In this document: piece after piece, positions 38,841 to 48,209 of the stretch
Position numbering within the stretch: the first letter of the stretch is position 1
Layout of the letters: each line of letters opens with the position of its first letter
NCBI RefSeq assembly: GCF_023091865.1
Contig: NZ_JAHXDI010000001.1
Coordinates: forward strand, 1,178,001 to 1,242,000
Source of the DNA: Chromohalobacter moromii
Lineage (GTDB): Bacteria > Pseudomonadota > Gammaproteobacteria > Pseudomonadales > Halomonadaceae
Length of the DNA: 64,000 nucleotides
Direction: 5' to 3'
Notes under the pieces: generated by a model
What the model was told of the DNA's origin: nothing
The model's input: only the letters and a program-made list of their open reading frames with translations
Databases searched by the model: none
Program-made: the position numbers and the translations under genes

Positions 38841-41076
38841 AGACCAACCGTTGACGCCGGCCGGCGAGGTCGATATCGCATTGTGGTTGAAGCGCCTCCA
38901 GGATGATGTCGTGCTGCGCGATACCGAGGAGATGCGCCAGGCCTGCGAACTTGCTCGGCATCTGGCCTATAACGCCGAGAAACCTCACCACAACTGGGCC
39001 GAACCGGCCTCTAGCTTCCGCACCGGTCTGGAAATGGCCGATATTCTCGGCGAACTCAAGCTCGATCAGTCGATTCTCGAGGCGGCGGTACTGTACCGCG
39101 TGGTACGCGAGGGGTTGATCACGCTGGAGGCCATCGAAAAGCGCTTCGGCGCGGAAGTGGCTTCGCTGATCGACGGCGTGTTGCACATGGCTGCGATCAG
39201 CCAACTGCAGGCGCCACGCCAGGGGTTATCGCAGCACAACCAGCAGGAAAACCTGCGCAAGATGCTGGTGGCGATGGTCGACGACGTACGCGTGGCCTTG
39301 ATCAAGATTGCCGAACGTACCTGTGCGCTGCGCATGGTGCGCGACGCGCCGCGCGACAAGCGTCTGCGGGTGGCGCGCGAGGTCTTCGATATCTACGCGC
39401 CGCTGGCACACCGCCTGGGTATCGGGCAGCTCAAGTGGGAGCTCGAGGACCTGTCGTTCCGCTATCTGCAAGAGAGCGACTATAAGGCCATCGCCAAGCA
39501 GCTGGCCGAGAAACGCCTCGACCGCGACCGCTATATCCATGACGTGGTGGAAACCATCAAGGGGCTGCTCGATCAGCAAGGCATCAAGCAATACGATGTC
39601 GACGGCCGTGCCAAGCATATCTACTCGATCTGGCGCAAAATGCAGCGCAAGCACATCGACTTCTCGCAGGTCTACGACGTGCGCGCGGTGCGCATTCTGG
39701 TGCCGGAAGTCGCCGACTGCTACACCGCGCTGGGCATCGTGCATTCGAGCTGGCATCACGTGCCGCATGAATTCGACGATTACATCGCCAACCCCAAGCG
39801 CAATGGCTACCAATCGCTGCACACGGCGGTGATCGGCCCCGAGAACAAGGTGCTGGAGATCCAGATCCGTACCTTCTCCATGCATGAGGAGGCCGAGCTC
39901 GGTGTCTGTGCCCACTGGCGTTACAAGGGGCACGATGTCGACTCGAAAAGCCGTAGCTACGAGGAGAAGATCGCCTGGCTGCGCCAGGTGCTCGAATGGC
40001 AGGAGGAAGTCGGCGAGCTGGGCGACCTGCGCGAGGGCCTTTCCAGCGACGTGGCGCCGGATCGTATCTACGTCTTCACCCCGGATGGCCATGTCATCGA
40101 CATGCCCAAGATCGCCACGCCCATCGACTTCGCCTACCGCGTGCATACCGAGGTTGGTCATCTGTGTCGGGGCGCCAAGGTCGATGGCCGCATCGTACCG
40201 TTGACGTATCAGCTCGAGACCGGGCAGCAGGTCGAGATCCTCACCGCCACCAAGGGCGGGCCGAGCCGCGACTGGCTCAATCCCAACCTGGGTTTCGTCA
40301 AGACCTCGCGGGCGCGGGCCAAGATCCAGGCATGGTTCAAGTACCAGGCGCGCAGTCAGAACATCGAGGAAGGTCGCACCCTGTTCGAGAAGGCGTTTCG
40401 GCGCTTGGACATCGAGGGCGTAGATTTCGACGCCTTGGCGCAAGCCGTCAATTACCAGACGGTCGACGACATGTATGCCGCTATCGGCGGCGGTGACCTG
40501 CGCATCGGACAGGTGTTGCACCAAGCGCAGCAACTTTTCGGCGATACCGACGATCAGGAGCAGCTCGACCGCCTGTTGGCCAAGCCCGGTCGCTCGTCCA
40601 AAGCGGCGGTGGACGACATCACCGTGCTGGGCGTCGGTAATCTCAAGACCTCGATGGCCAATTGCTGCCACCCGGTACCCGGCGATCAGATCGTCGGCTA
40701 TATCACCCAAGGGCGTGGTGTGACCATCCATCGCCAGGATTGCCCCAATATCCTGCAACTACGTGCTGAGGAGCCGCGCCGCATCGTCGATGTTGAGTGG
40801 GGCAATGCCAGCGCTCAGTACCCGGTGGATATCGAGATCGAAGCCTGGGACCGTTCGGGATTGCTGCGCGATGTCACGCATATTCTCACCAGTGATCGCA
40901 TCAATGTGCTGTCGGTCAATACGCTGACCGATAAGCACGATAACCTGGCGCGTATGAAGATCACCCTGGAAGTCGATGGCCTCGAGGCCTTGGAGCGCAT
41001 CTTTTCGCGAATTCAGCAGCTCCCCAACGTCATCGACGTCAAGCGGCTGCGCAGTGGAGGAGGCAAGACGGCATGA
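38824..41076 (+). CDS. relA: GTP pyrophosphokinase RelA
   Basis: Ribosome-associated (p)ppGpp synthetase of the stringent response, 750 residues. The N-terminal hydrolase region has lost its HD motif (AAVLYRVVREG), as in other monofunctional gamma RelA proteins. The synthetase domain includes VYDVRAVRILVPEVADCYT and HEFDDYIANPKRNGYQSLHT (EFDD signature). TGS (RIYVFTPDGHVIDMP), helical, Cys-containing (MANCCHPVPGDQI) and ACT domains follow. Overlaps rlmD upstream and mazG downstream (ATGA). Confidence 0.97.
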   Translation: MVKVREDQPLTPAGEVDIALWLKRLQDDVVLRDTEEMRQACELARHLAYNAEKPHHNWAEPASSFRTGLEMADILGELKLDQSILEAAVLYRVVREGLITLEAIEKRFGAEVASLIDGVLHMAAISQLQAPRQGLSQHNQQENLRKMLVAMVDDVRVALIKIAERTCALRMVRDAPRDKRLRVAREVFDIYAPLAHRLGIGQLKWELEDLSFRYLQESDYKAIAKQLAEKRLDRDRYIHDVVETIKGLLDQQGIKQYDVDGRAKHIYSIWRKMQRKHIDFSQVYDVRAVRILVPEVADCYTALGIVHSSWHHVPHEFDDYIANPKRNGYQSLHTAVIGPENKVLEIQIRTFSMHEEAELGVCAHWRYKGHDVDSKSRSYEEKIAWLRQVLEWQEEVGELGDLREGLSSDVAPDRIYVFTPDGHVIDMPKIATPIDFAYRVHTEVGHLCRGAKVDGRIVPLTYQLETGQQVEILTATKGGPSRDWLNPNLGFVKTSRARAKIQAWFKYQARSQNIEEGRTLFEKAFRRLDIEGVDFDALAQAVNYQTVDDMYAAIGGGDLRIGQVLHQAQQLFGDTDDQEQLDRLLAKPGRSSKAAVDDITVLGVGNLKTSMANCCHPVPGDQIVGYITQGRGVTIHRQDCPNILQLRAEEPRRIVDVEWGNASAQYPVDIEIEAWDRSGLLRDVTHILTSDRINVLSVNTLTDKHDNLARMKITLEVDGLEALERIFSRIQQLPNVIDVKRLRSGGGKTA

Positions 41077-41915
41077 GCGAGGCATCCGCGCGTTACGGGC
41101 TCGACGATCTTTTGAGGTTGATGGCGGTGTTGCGGGACAGCGAGCAAGGTTGTCCCTGGGACGTCAAGCAGGACTGGGACAGCATCGTCCCTCATACTCT
41201 GGAAGAGGCCTACGAGGTGGCCGATGCCATCGAGCGGCGTGCCTTCGACGAGCTGCCCGGCGAGTTGGGCGACCTGCTCTTCCAGGTGGTGTATTACAGC
41301 CAGTTCGCGCGAGAAGAAGGGCGCTTCGATTTTCACGATGTCGTCGATGTGCTGACCGCCAAGATGGTGGCGCGCCATCCGCATGTTTTCCCCGAGGGAA
41401 CGCTCGAATCGCGGCGTCCGGTCGGTGTGTCGGCCGATGAAGTGGAGACGGCTGGCGTCAAGACGCGTTGGGAAGCGCTCAAGGCACAGGAGCGCGAGAC
41501 GCGTCAGGCGGTGTCGGTGCTCGATGACGTGCCGCGAACGCTGCCCGCCTTGTCGCGTGGCGCCAAGCTTTCCAAGCGCGCTGCACGGATCGGCTTCGAC
41601 TGGCCCGACGCCCAAGGCGTGTACGACAAGATCCGCGAGGAACTGGCAGAGGTCGAGGAAGCCGCGGATCATCAAGATGCCGATCATGTACGCGAGGAAA
41701 TCGGCGACCTGCTGTTCGCCGTCACCAACCTGGCAAGGCGCTTCGATGTCGATCCCGAGCGCGCGCTGCGCGAAGCCAATGGCAAGTTCGAGCGCCGCTT
41801 TCGTCATGTCGAAAGTGCGCTGGCGGAGCGGGGCGATTCCCTCGAGGCCTCCTCCCTCGACGAAATGGAGCGTCACTGGCAAGCCGCCAAGCGCCGCGAA
41901 ACCTCTGTGTGCTGA
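41073..41915 (+). CDS. mazG: nucleoside triphosphate pyrophosphohydrolase MazG
   Basis: House-cleaning all-alpha NTP pyrophosphatase, 280 residues with two MazG repeats. The first has WDVKQDWDSIVPHTLEEAYEV and ELGDLLFQVVYYSQF; the second has DKIREELAEVEEA and EEIGDLLFAVTNLAR (EExxE and ExxD metal ligands). Coupled to relA by a 4-bp overlap. The relA-mazG pairing is shared with E. coli and Pseudomonas; in E. coli MazG affects ppGpp levels. Confidence 0.95.
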   Translation: MSEASARYGLDDLLRLMAVLRDSEQGCPWDVKQDWDSIVPHTLEEAYEVADAIERRAFDELPGELGDLLFQVVYYSQFAREEGRFDFHDVVDVLTAKMVARHPHVFPEGTLESRRPVGVSADEVETAGVKTRWEALKAQERETRQAVSVLDDVPRTLPALSRGAKLSKRAARIGFDWPDAQGVYDKIREELAEVEEAADHQDADHVREEIGDLLFAVTNLARRFDVDPERALREANGKFERRFRHVESALAERGDSLEASSLDEMERHWQAAKRRETSVC

Positions 41916-42022
41916 GAGAGAACATCCGTTGTGGGTGTCGGCGTGCCCGGGTAATGTAGTCAAGACAACAACTTGCCATGTCGGTCACTGCGGTGACCGG
42001 CACATCCACCACGGAGGGCATC

Positions 42023-44674
42023 ATGAGTCACGACTTGCATGAATCGCTGCGCGACAACGTCCGCATCCTCGGCGATAGCCTAGGGCGCACCATCGCCGAT
42101 GACCTGGGCGATGGCTTCGTCGATAAGATCGAGACCATTCGCAGCCTGGCCAAGCAAGGGCGCCAGGAAGACAGCGAAGGCCGCCGTGAATTGATCGAAT
42201 ACCTGCGCGCGCTGCCCGAGCAAGATTTGCTGCCGGTGACGCGTGCCTTCAACCAGTTTCTCAATTTCTCCAATATCGCCGAGCAGCATTACCGTGCGCG
42301 TTTTCGTCGTGTCGAAGACTACAAGCCCGGCACCCAGCCCGATCTCGGCGAGCTGTTCGGGCGCATTCGAAGCGCCGGGCATGCGCCGCGCAAGCTGGTC
42401 GAAACACTGGCCGCCATGCGCGTAGAACTGGTGCTGACTGCGCATCCCACCGAGGTCATCCGGCGCACTCTCATCCGCAAGTACGACGCCATAGACGAGT
42501 GCCTGAGCACCATGGAAGGCGCTACCGAACGTGAGGAAATCGCCGACCGCGCCCGCGGGCGGCTCGAGGAATTGATCGGCCAAGCCTGGCACACCGATGA
42601 GATTCGCCACGAACGGCCGACCCCGGTGGACGAAGCCAAATGGGGCTTCGCGGTGATCGAGAATTCACTGTGGCAGGCGGTGCCCGATTTCCACCGCGAG
42701 CTCGACGATCTCTTGCTGGCATCGGCCGGTGAACGCTTACCGTTGGACGCCGCGCCCCTGCGCTTCGCTTCGTGGATGGGCGGCGATCGCGACGGCAACC
42801 CCAATGTCACCGGGCGAGTCACCGAGGAAGTCTTGTTGCTGGGCCGCTGGATGGCCGCCGACCTCTACGCGCGTGACCTGTTGCGTCTCAAGTCGGAACT
42901 CTCGATGTGGAAGGCCAACGGCGCGTTGCGTGCCGAGGTCGGCAGTGACCCCGAGCCGTATCGCGCCTTGCTCAAGCGTTTGTTGGCACGGGTAGAGGCG
43001 ACGCGCGATTGGGCCAAGGCGCGTCTCGACGGGCGTCCCTTCGACAGCGATATCCCGATCATCGAAACGCGCGACCAGCTTTATGCGCCGCTGTTGTCTT
43101 GCTATCGCTCGTTGTGCGATGTGGGCCTGGATACCATCGCCAACGGCAGCCTGCTGGATACCCTGAGGCGCGTGGCAGTGTTCGGCGTCTCGTTGACCAA
43201 GTTGGATATCCGTCAGGAATCCAGTCGTCATGCTCAGGTCTTCGACGAGTTGAGCGATTGCCTGGGCTTGGGCCACTACCGCGACTGGGATGAAGAACAG
43301 CGCCAGGCTTTCCTGCTCGAGGAGCTGGAATCGCCACGTCCATTGCTTCCTCGGCGCTGGGATTGTTCGGCGGAGACCCGTGAGGTCATCGACACCTTCC
43401 GCGTCATCGCGCGCGAGCACCGCGAAGCGCTGGGTACCTACGTCATCTCCATGGCGGGGCAGCCGTCCGACGTGCTGGCGGTAGCGCTGTTGATGAAGGA
43501 AGTCGGCGGCGATATGCACCTGCCCATCGCGCCGCTGTTCGAGACGCTAGACGATCTAAACCGTGCCGGCGATGTCATCGAGCGGTTGTTGTCGTTGCCC
43601 GGTTACCGCCGCATGGCAGGTGACGGTCAGGAAGTCATGATCGGTTACTCGGACTCGGCCAAGGACGCCGGCCAGTTGGCCGCCGCCTGGGCTCAGTACC
43701 GTGCTCAGGAACAACTGGTGGGCATTTGCCGCAAGCACGGCGTCGCGCTGACTCTATTCCACGGGCGTGGCGGCACGGTGGGGCGTGGTGGTGGCCCAGC
43801 GCATGCCGCTATCCTCTCGCAGCCGCCGGGCTCCGTGAACGGCAGCCTGCGGGTCACCGAGCAGGGCGAGATGATCCGCTTCAAGTTCGGTCAGCCGGAT
43901 ATCGCCCTGCGTTCCATGGAGATCTACGCCTGCGCGGTGCTCGAAGCCACGCTGCTGCCGCCGCCCGACCCCGAACCGGTCTGGCGTGAGGAAATGGACC
44001 GCCTGTCCGACATCGCCCATCGCGCCTATGTCGGCGTGGTGCGCGAGGATCCCGATTTCGTGCCGTATTTCCGCTCGGTGACGCCGGAAAGCGCGCTCGG
44101 CCGCCTGCCGCTAGGGTCGCGTCCGGCGAAGCGCCGCCAGGAGGGCGGCGTGGAGTCGCTGCGCGCCATTCCCTGGATTTTCGCCTGGACCCAGACCCGG
44201 CTCATGTTGCCGGCCTGGCTGGGCAGCGGCGAGGCGTTTGCTACGCGCCTTGCCGAACCGGGCGGTCGCGAGCGCCTGCGCGACATGCGCGAACGCTGGC
44301 CGTTCTTCGGTACTTATCTGGATATGCTCGAAATGCTGCTGGCCAAAGCTGACCCGGACATCGCCGCGTATTACGAGCGCCGCCTGGTCGACGAACCGGC
44401 GCTGCAAGCACTGGGCAAGTCGCTGCGCAATCGCTTGTCGTATCTGGAAACGGCACTGCTGGATATCCTCGATCAGGATGAACTGCTCGAGCACACGCCG
44501 CTGATTCGTCAGGCCATCGAGGTGCGCAACCCCTATATCGACCCCTTGCATGGGCTGCAGGCGGAGCTTCTACAGCGTAACCGCGACGCCGACGGTGCGA
44601 TCAGTCCCGAGCTGTCGCGGGCGCTGATGGTGACCATGGCGGGTATCGCGGCGGGTCTGCGCAATACCGGGTGA
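42023..44674 (+). CDS. ppc: phosphoenolpyruvate carboxylase
   Basis: Anaplerotic enzyme that carboxylates PEP to oxaloacetate, 883 residues, equal to the E. coli enzyme. Catalytic His in VLTAHPTEVIRRTL; ASWMGGDRDGNPNVT; catalytic Lys in GYSDSAKDAGQLAA; FHGRGGTVGRGGGP; C-terminal end MAGIAAGLRNTG. ATG 42023 is preferred because a GGAGGG site precedes it; an earlier in-frame start at 41978 adds an unlikely N-terminus. Single-gene unit converging on the BenE gene. Confidence 0.97.
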   Translation: MSHDLHESLRDNVRILGDSLGRTIADDLGDGFVDKIETIRSLAKQGRQEDSEGRRELIEYLRALPEQDLLPVTRAFNQFLNFSNIAEQHYRARFRRVEDYKPGTQPDLGELFGRIRSAGHAPRKLVETLAAMRVELVLTAHPTEVIRRTLIRKYDAIDECLSTMEGATEREEIADRARGRLEELIGQAWHTDEIRHERPTPVDEAKWGFAVIENSLWQAVPDFHRELDDLLLASAGERLPLDAAPLRFASWMGGDRDGNPNVTGRVTEEVLLLGRWMAADLYARDLLRLKSELSMWKANGALRAEVGSDPEPYRALLKRLLARVEATRDWAKARLDGRPFDSDIPIIETRDQLYAPLLSCYRSLCDVGLDTIANGSLLDTLRRVAVFGVSLTKLDIRQESSRHAQVFDELSDCLGLGHYRDWDEEQRQAFLLEELESPRPLLPRRWDCSAETREVIDTFRVIAREHREALGTYVISMAGQPSDVLAVALLMKEVGGDMHLPIAPLFETLDDLNRAGDVIERLLSLPGYRRMAGDGQEVMIGYSDSAKDAGQLAAAWAQYRAQEQLVGICRKHGVALTLFHGRGGTVGRGGGPAHAAILSQPPGSVNGSLRVTEQGEMIRFKFGQPDIALRSMEIYACAVLEATLLPPPDPEPVWREEMDRLSDIAHRAYVGVVREDPDFVPYFRSVTPESALGRLPLGSRPAKRRQEGGVESLRAIPWIFAWTQTRLMLPAWLGSGEAFATRLAEPGGRERLRDMRERWPFFGTYLDMLEMLLAKADPDIAAYYERRLVDEPALQALGKSLRNRLSYLETALLDILDQDELLEHTPLIRQAIEVRNPYIDPLHGLQAELLQRNRDADGAISPELSRALMVTMAGIAAGLRNTG

Positions 44675-44703
44675 GTGCTGTTTCGTCTTGCGCCGAGCGC
44701 TTG

Positions 44704-45882
44704 TCATGACGGGTGGGCGGGTGTCAGCAGCGCCCGTGTCAGCATGCCGCCGACGAGGCCCCAGAACGCGGCGCCGACACCCAGTAGCGTCACCCCTGAG
44801 GCGGTGATGAGAAAGGTGACCAGCGCCGCGTCGCGGTGGGCCGCGTCGTGCAGGGCGTTATGCAGGCTACCGCCGATGGTGGTCAATAGCGCCAGCCCCG
44901 CGATGGCGAGAATCAAGGGGCCAGGCAGGGCGGCAAACAGCGTGCCGATAGAACCGCCGAAGAGCCCCGCCAGCAAGTAGAACGCCCCTGCGCAAGCGGC
45001 GGCCATGTAGCGCCGCTCGGGGTCGGGATGCGCCTCGGGTCCCATGCAGATGGCGGCGGTGATCGCCGCCAGGCAGATCGAGAAACCGCCCAATGGCGCC
45101 AATATTAGCGTCGCCAACCCCGTACAGGCGATCAACGGCGATACCGGTGGCGTATAGCCCGCCGCGCGCAAAGTCGCCACGCCCGGCGCGTTCTGGGACG
45201 CCATGCTGACCACGAATAGCGGAATACCCACGCCGATCAGTGATGACAGCGTAAAGCGTGGCGCGACCGGTTCGGGCATATCGATGGCCAACGTGACCTG
45301 CGTCGTGTCGATACCGCCTTGCAGTCCGGCGACAGCCAACCCCGCCAGCAGGACACCCAGTACCGCATAGCGGGGGCAATAGCGTCGCCCTAGTAGGTAA
45401 GCGATGAACATGGCACCCACCAAGGTGAGGTTATCCTCGAGGGAAGCGAAGCCCTCGAGCCCGAAACGTAGCAGCACCCCGCCCAGCATGGCAGCGGCAA
45501 GGGCATGCGGAATGCGTTCCATGAGCCGCGCGAATATCCCCGTTGCTCCACATATCACCATCAGCGCGCCCGAGAACAGGAACACGCCGATGGCCTCGGC
45601 GAGGGTGTAGTCGCCAAGGCTCGTTGCCAGTAGCGCTGCGCCGGGAGTCGACCAGGCAGTCAGCACCGGCACGCGATAATAAAGCGACAGCCCCAACGAA
45701 GTGACGCCCATGCCCAGCCCCAACGTGCTCAGCCAGCCGCCGATCTGCGCAGGGCTGGCGCCGGCGGCCTCGGCCGCCTGAAAGACGATCACCGCTGAAC
45801 TGGCGTAGCTCACCAGCACGGCTACGAATCCCGCCACGATTGCCGAGACGGAAAAATCGCGTAGGAAAAAAGGCTGACCCAT
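44704..45882 (-). CDS. BenE/YdcO-family membrane transporter
   Basis: Inner-membrane transporter of 392 residues with about 11-12 hydrophobic helices, of the benzoate/H+ symporter (BenE) family. Landmarks are DFSVSAIVAGFVAVLVSYA at the N-terminus, TAWSTPGAALLATS and FVVSMASQNAPGVATLRAAGY. ATG 45882 has a good AAGGAG site. Divergent from a SutR-like XRE-cupin gene, the same pairing as E. coli ydcO-ydcN. The substrate is unproven: benzoate by family name, but the pairing hints at sulfur-linked control. Confidence 0.9.
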   Translation of the reverse strand: MGQPFFLRDFSVSAIVAGFVAVLVSYASSAVIVFQAAEAAGASPAQIGGWLSTLGLGMGVTSLGLSLYYRVPVLTAWSTPGAALLATSLGDYTLAEAIGVFLFSGALMVICGATGIFARLMERIPHALAAAMLGGVLLRFGLEGFASLEDNLTLVGAMFIAYLLGRRYCPRYAVLGVLLAGLAVAGLQGGIDTTQVTLAIDMPEPVAPRFTLSSLIGVGIPLFVVSMASQNAPGVATLRAAGYTPPVSPLIACTGLATLILAPLGGFSICLAAITAAICMGPEAHPDPERRYMAAACAGAFYLLAGLFGGSIGTLFAALPGPLILAIAGLALLTTIGGSLHNALHDAAHRDAALVTFLITASGVTLLGVGAAFWGLVGGMLTRALLTPAHPS

Positions 45883-45923
45883 GGTGGCTCCTTGCCCAGG
45901 CAGTCGGATGATTTTGGCGTTTT

Positions 45924-45939
45924 GTGCGTTATAACGCAC
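45924..45939. promoter_or_regulatory. 16-bp perfect palindrome, candidate operator for the XRE-cupin regulator
   Basis: GTGCGTTATAACGCAC is a perfect palindrome, 41 bp upstream of the transporter ATG and 76 bp upstream of the regulator ATG. It is the only strong dyad in this divergent promoter region. The role as operator of the neighbouring HTH protein is inferred. Confidence 0.55.
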
Positions 45940-46015
45940 GATAGCAGCGCCGACGATGACGTACAATTAATCCGCAGTGCAGTCATTTCAGGGAAGGTCA
46001 TTGGAGAGCAGGGAT

Positions 46016-46573
46016 ATGCAGGAACCGACACCGCACATCGCCGCGACACTCAAGACACTGCGCGCCGCGCAAGGTTGGAGCCTGGATCGGGCATCTCGCG
46101 CCACGGGCGTCAGCAAGGCGATGCTGGGGCAGATCGAACGTGGTGAGTCGAGTCCCACCGTGGCGACGTTATGGAAGATCTCGGGCGGGTTCCGAGTGTC
46201 GTTCTCGCTTTTCTTCGAACAGGCTTCGGTCGAGGGCGGCCCCCCGAACAACGCCGCCACGGCGGTATTGGAAGACGCTGCTGCCGGCATGACGGTGACA
46301 CCGCTCTTCGCTTTCGATCCGGACCTGCGCTTCGAGATGTTCTTGATCGAGCTGGCACCGGGCGCGTGTAGCGAGTCATCGCCCCACGAGCGTGGCGTGG
46401 TCGAGCACGTCGTGGTACTCGAAGGCGTACTGGATTTGGGTCTCGATGGGACGTGGTATGCCTTCGGCGCTGGTGAGGCACGCCGTTTTGCCGCCGACCG
46501 CGAGCATGGCTATCGCAATCCTGGCGATCATGCGGTGCGCTTTCACGACATCATTCATTACCCGCAGGTTTAG
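46016..46573 (+). CDS. XRE-family HTH/cupin transcriptional regulator (SutR/YdcN-like)
   Basis: 185 residues: an N-terminal XRE helix-turn-helix (LKTLRAAQGWSLDRASRATG, SKAMLGQIERGESSPTVATLWKIS) and a C-terminal cupin (SSPHERGVVEHVVVLEGVLDLGL). The start at 46016 has an AGCAGGGAT leader. Divergent from a BenE/YdcO transporter, matching E. coli sutR(ydcN)-ydcO; SutR is reported to control sulfur-utilisation genes there. It probably binds the 16-bp palindrome between the two genes. Its 3' end overlaps the converging amidase gene by 23 bp. Confidence 0.88.
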   Translation: MQEPTPHIAATLKTLRAAQGWSLDRASRATGVSKAMLGQIERGESSPTVATLWKISGGFRVSFSLFFEQASVEGGPPNNAATAVLEDAAAGMTVTPLFAFDPDLRFEMFLIELAPGACSESSPHERGVVEHVVVLEGVLDLGLDGTWYAFGAGEARRFAADREHGYRNPGDHAVRFHDIIHYPQV

Positions 46574-47444
46574 CCTCGGGCCGGTATTTCTCCAGCAAAG
46601 CCCAGAGAATGGCGGCGCTGTGCGCATCCGGATAGCCGTCATGGCGCATGGGGCGAAAGTGCATCTGAAACGCGCGCAAGGTATCGCGTGTGAGCGCGTC
46701 GAAGCGGCCGGTGACATCCACGGGATAACCGTACGCCGCCAGCGCGCGCTGCCACTGGGTCAGCGAGGGCGGCGACGTCATGAAACGCCTCTGGTAGGCC
46801 ATCACGCGCTCTGTCTCCGGCCAGGCGCCGATGCCGGCCCGATACAGGCGATACCAGGGAAAGCGTGGGCCGGGATCGATCTTGCGTCGCGGTGCGATAT
46901 CCGCGTGTCCCACGACATCCACCGGGTCGATGTCGTGGCGTTCGATTATATCCCGCGCCAGGGCAATGAGCGTGTCGATCTGTGCCGCGGGATAGGGCGT
47001 CCAGGTACGTCCACGGGGCGTGTCGCGTGGCCCTCGGTTGACGATCTCGATGCCAATGGAGGTGTCATTGAGGTTCGAACGCGTTCCCCAGGCGCTAGCC
47101 CCGGCATGCCAGGCGCGTCGCGATTCATCGACTAGTTGATAAATTTTCGGCGTCGCTTCGCGCGTCACCAAATAGTGTGAGCTTACGCGCGGTCCTGTCA
47201 GGGTGCGGAGCGAACGCCGGGCATCGCTGTCGGTGTAGTGCAGCACCAAGTGGCGCACGCGGCTGCTCTGTGCACTGGACTGATAAGAATGATCGACTCG
47301 GTAGCCGTCTCGCGACTCGGTTATCGCTGTTCCGCCGCACGCCGTCAGCGCGAATAGGCAAATGACAATGAGGCAGGCCAGCAGAAGGCAAGGCGCGGGT
47401 AGCCGCCAGCGCGCTGGGTGCGAATGAAAGCATGGCGTCGGCAT
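46551..47444 (-). CDS. AmiD-like N-acetylmuramoyl-L-alanine amidase lipoprotein
   Basis: Zinc amidase of the amidase_2/AmpD fold, 297 residues. An N-terminal lipoprotein signal ends in lipobox LTAC (Cys near residue 36), so it is probably anchored to the outer membrane. Zinc ligands: His in LVLHYTDSDA, and His and Asp in VVGHADIAPRRKIDPGPRFPW. A C-terminal peptidoglycan-binding helical domain follows (LAAYGYPVDVTGRFDALT, LRAFQMHFRP). The layout is that of E. coli AmiD, which trims cell-wall fragments. The start has a GGAG site seven bases upstream. Confidence 0.92.
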   Translation of the reverse strand: MPTPCFHSHPARWRLPAPCLLLACLIVICLFALTACGGTAITESRDGYRVDHSYQSSAQSSRVRHLVLHYTDSDARRSLRTLTGPRVSSHYLVTREATPKIYQLVDESRRAWHAGASAWGTRSNLNDTSIGIEIVNRGPRDTPRGRTWTPYPAAQIDTLIALARDIIERHDIDPVDVVGHADIAPRRKIDPGPRFPWYRLYRAGIGAWPETERVMAYQRRFMTSPPSLTQWQRALAAYGYPVDVTGRFDALTRDTLRAFQMHFRPMRHDGYPDAHSAAILWALLEKYRPEAKPAGNE

Positions 47445-47468
47445 GGCGGCTTCTCCGGCGTTGACGTA

Positions 47469-48209
47469 TTACAGTGCGGCATACCAGTGGGCGATCAATA
47501 TGCCCAGGGTGAGCGTCAATGAGAAGCTCAGCATGGTGCCCAGCAAAACGTACTCGGTGAGCTTGCGGTCGCGATCCTCACGCAAATCGCCGAAACGCAA
47601 TACCGATTTGGCGGCCAGTAAGAAGCCAATGGGCACGAGTTGATCGGCCAGCACGAAGGTTAGCACTAGAAACCGCTCGAGCATGCCGATCCGCGCGCCC
47701 GCATCGGCGAGCGTACCGCTGTTGTCCACGCCATGGCTCCAGCGCCGCATGATCAGGGCGATGAGAATCGAGAACGGCCGCATGACGATCAAATACGCCA
47801 AGGTCACCAGCAGAGTTCGAGGGTGCAATAGCCATGCGACGGCGTGGCCGAGCCAAGCGCCGTCACCGACCAGCCATGCCCAGATGATAACGAGCACGCT
47901 GACATGTAGGGCTTGGTCGACGACGAAGTAACGCACGTGCTCGGCTGGGGCGTGGCTCTTGAAGGCGTCGATGACGAGATGCGTGACGGCGATGAAAGCC
48001 GCCCCCAGCAAAGCGGTGGCAAAGGATTGAGAACTTATCAATACCAGCCAGGCCAATGCGCCATGCACGCCAGCATGCAAGTAAAGGGCTCGGGAACGCT
48101 GGCGACGCGCATTCTTGTCGCGAACCCAGGCAGCGCTCTGAAGTAGAAAGTCGCCGGCCAGGTGCGCGATCAGCAAAAGCAGTAGTGTGGTCAAGGGAGA
48201 ACCGATCAT
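47469..48209 (-). CDS. DUF3307 polytopic membrane protein, coupled to satD
   Basis: 246 residues, about 6-7 hydrophobic helices. Conserved-looking polar positions sit inside or beside helices: AHLAGDFLLQ, LHAGVHGALAW, VTHLVIDAFKSH and DQALHVSVLV. These H-x3-D, H-x3-H and H-x3-D spacings look like a membrane-embedded metal site, similar in flavour to YdjM-type putative membrane hydrolases. The start overlaps the satD stop by 4 bp, so the two are made together. Family function is not established; the enzymatic idea is inference. Confidence 0.82.
   Translation of the reverse strand: MIGSPLTTLLLLLIAHLAGDFLLQSAAWVRDKNARRQRSRALYLHAGVHGALAWLVLISSQSFATALLGAAFIAVTHLVIDAFKSHAPAEHVRYFVVDQALHVSVLVIIWAWLVGDGAWLGHAVAWLLHPRTLLVTLAYLIVMRPFSILIALIMRRWSHGVDNSGTLADAGARIGMLERFLVLTFVLADQLVPIGFLLAAKSVLRFGDLREDRDRKLTEYVLLGTMLSFSLTLTLGILIAHWYAAL

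Noticed and set aside
39226-40758. 510-codon open frame antisense to relA
   Set aside because: Shadow of a strongly biased GC-rich gene; no family features, no ribosome site, fully inside relA.
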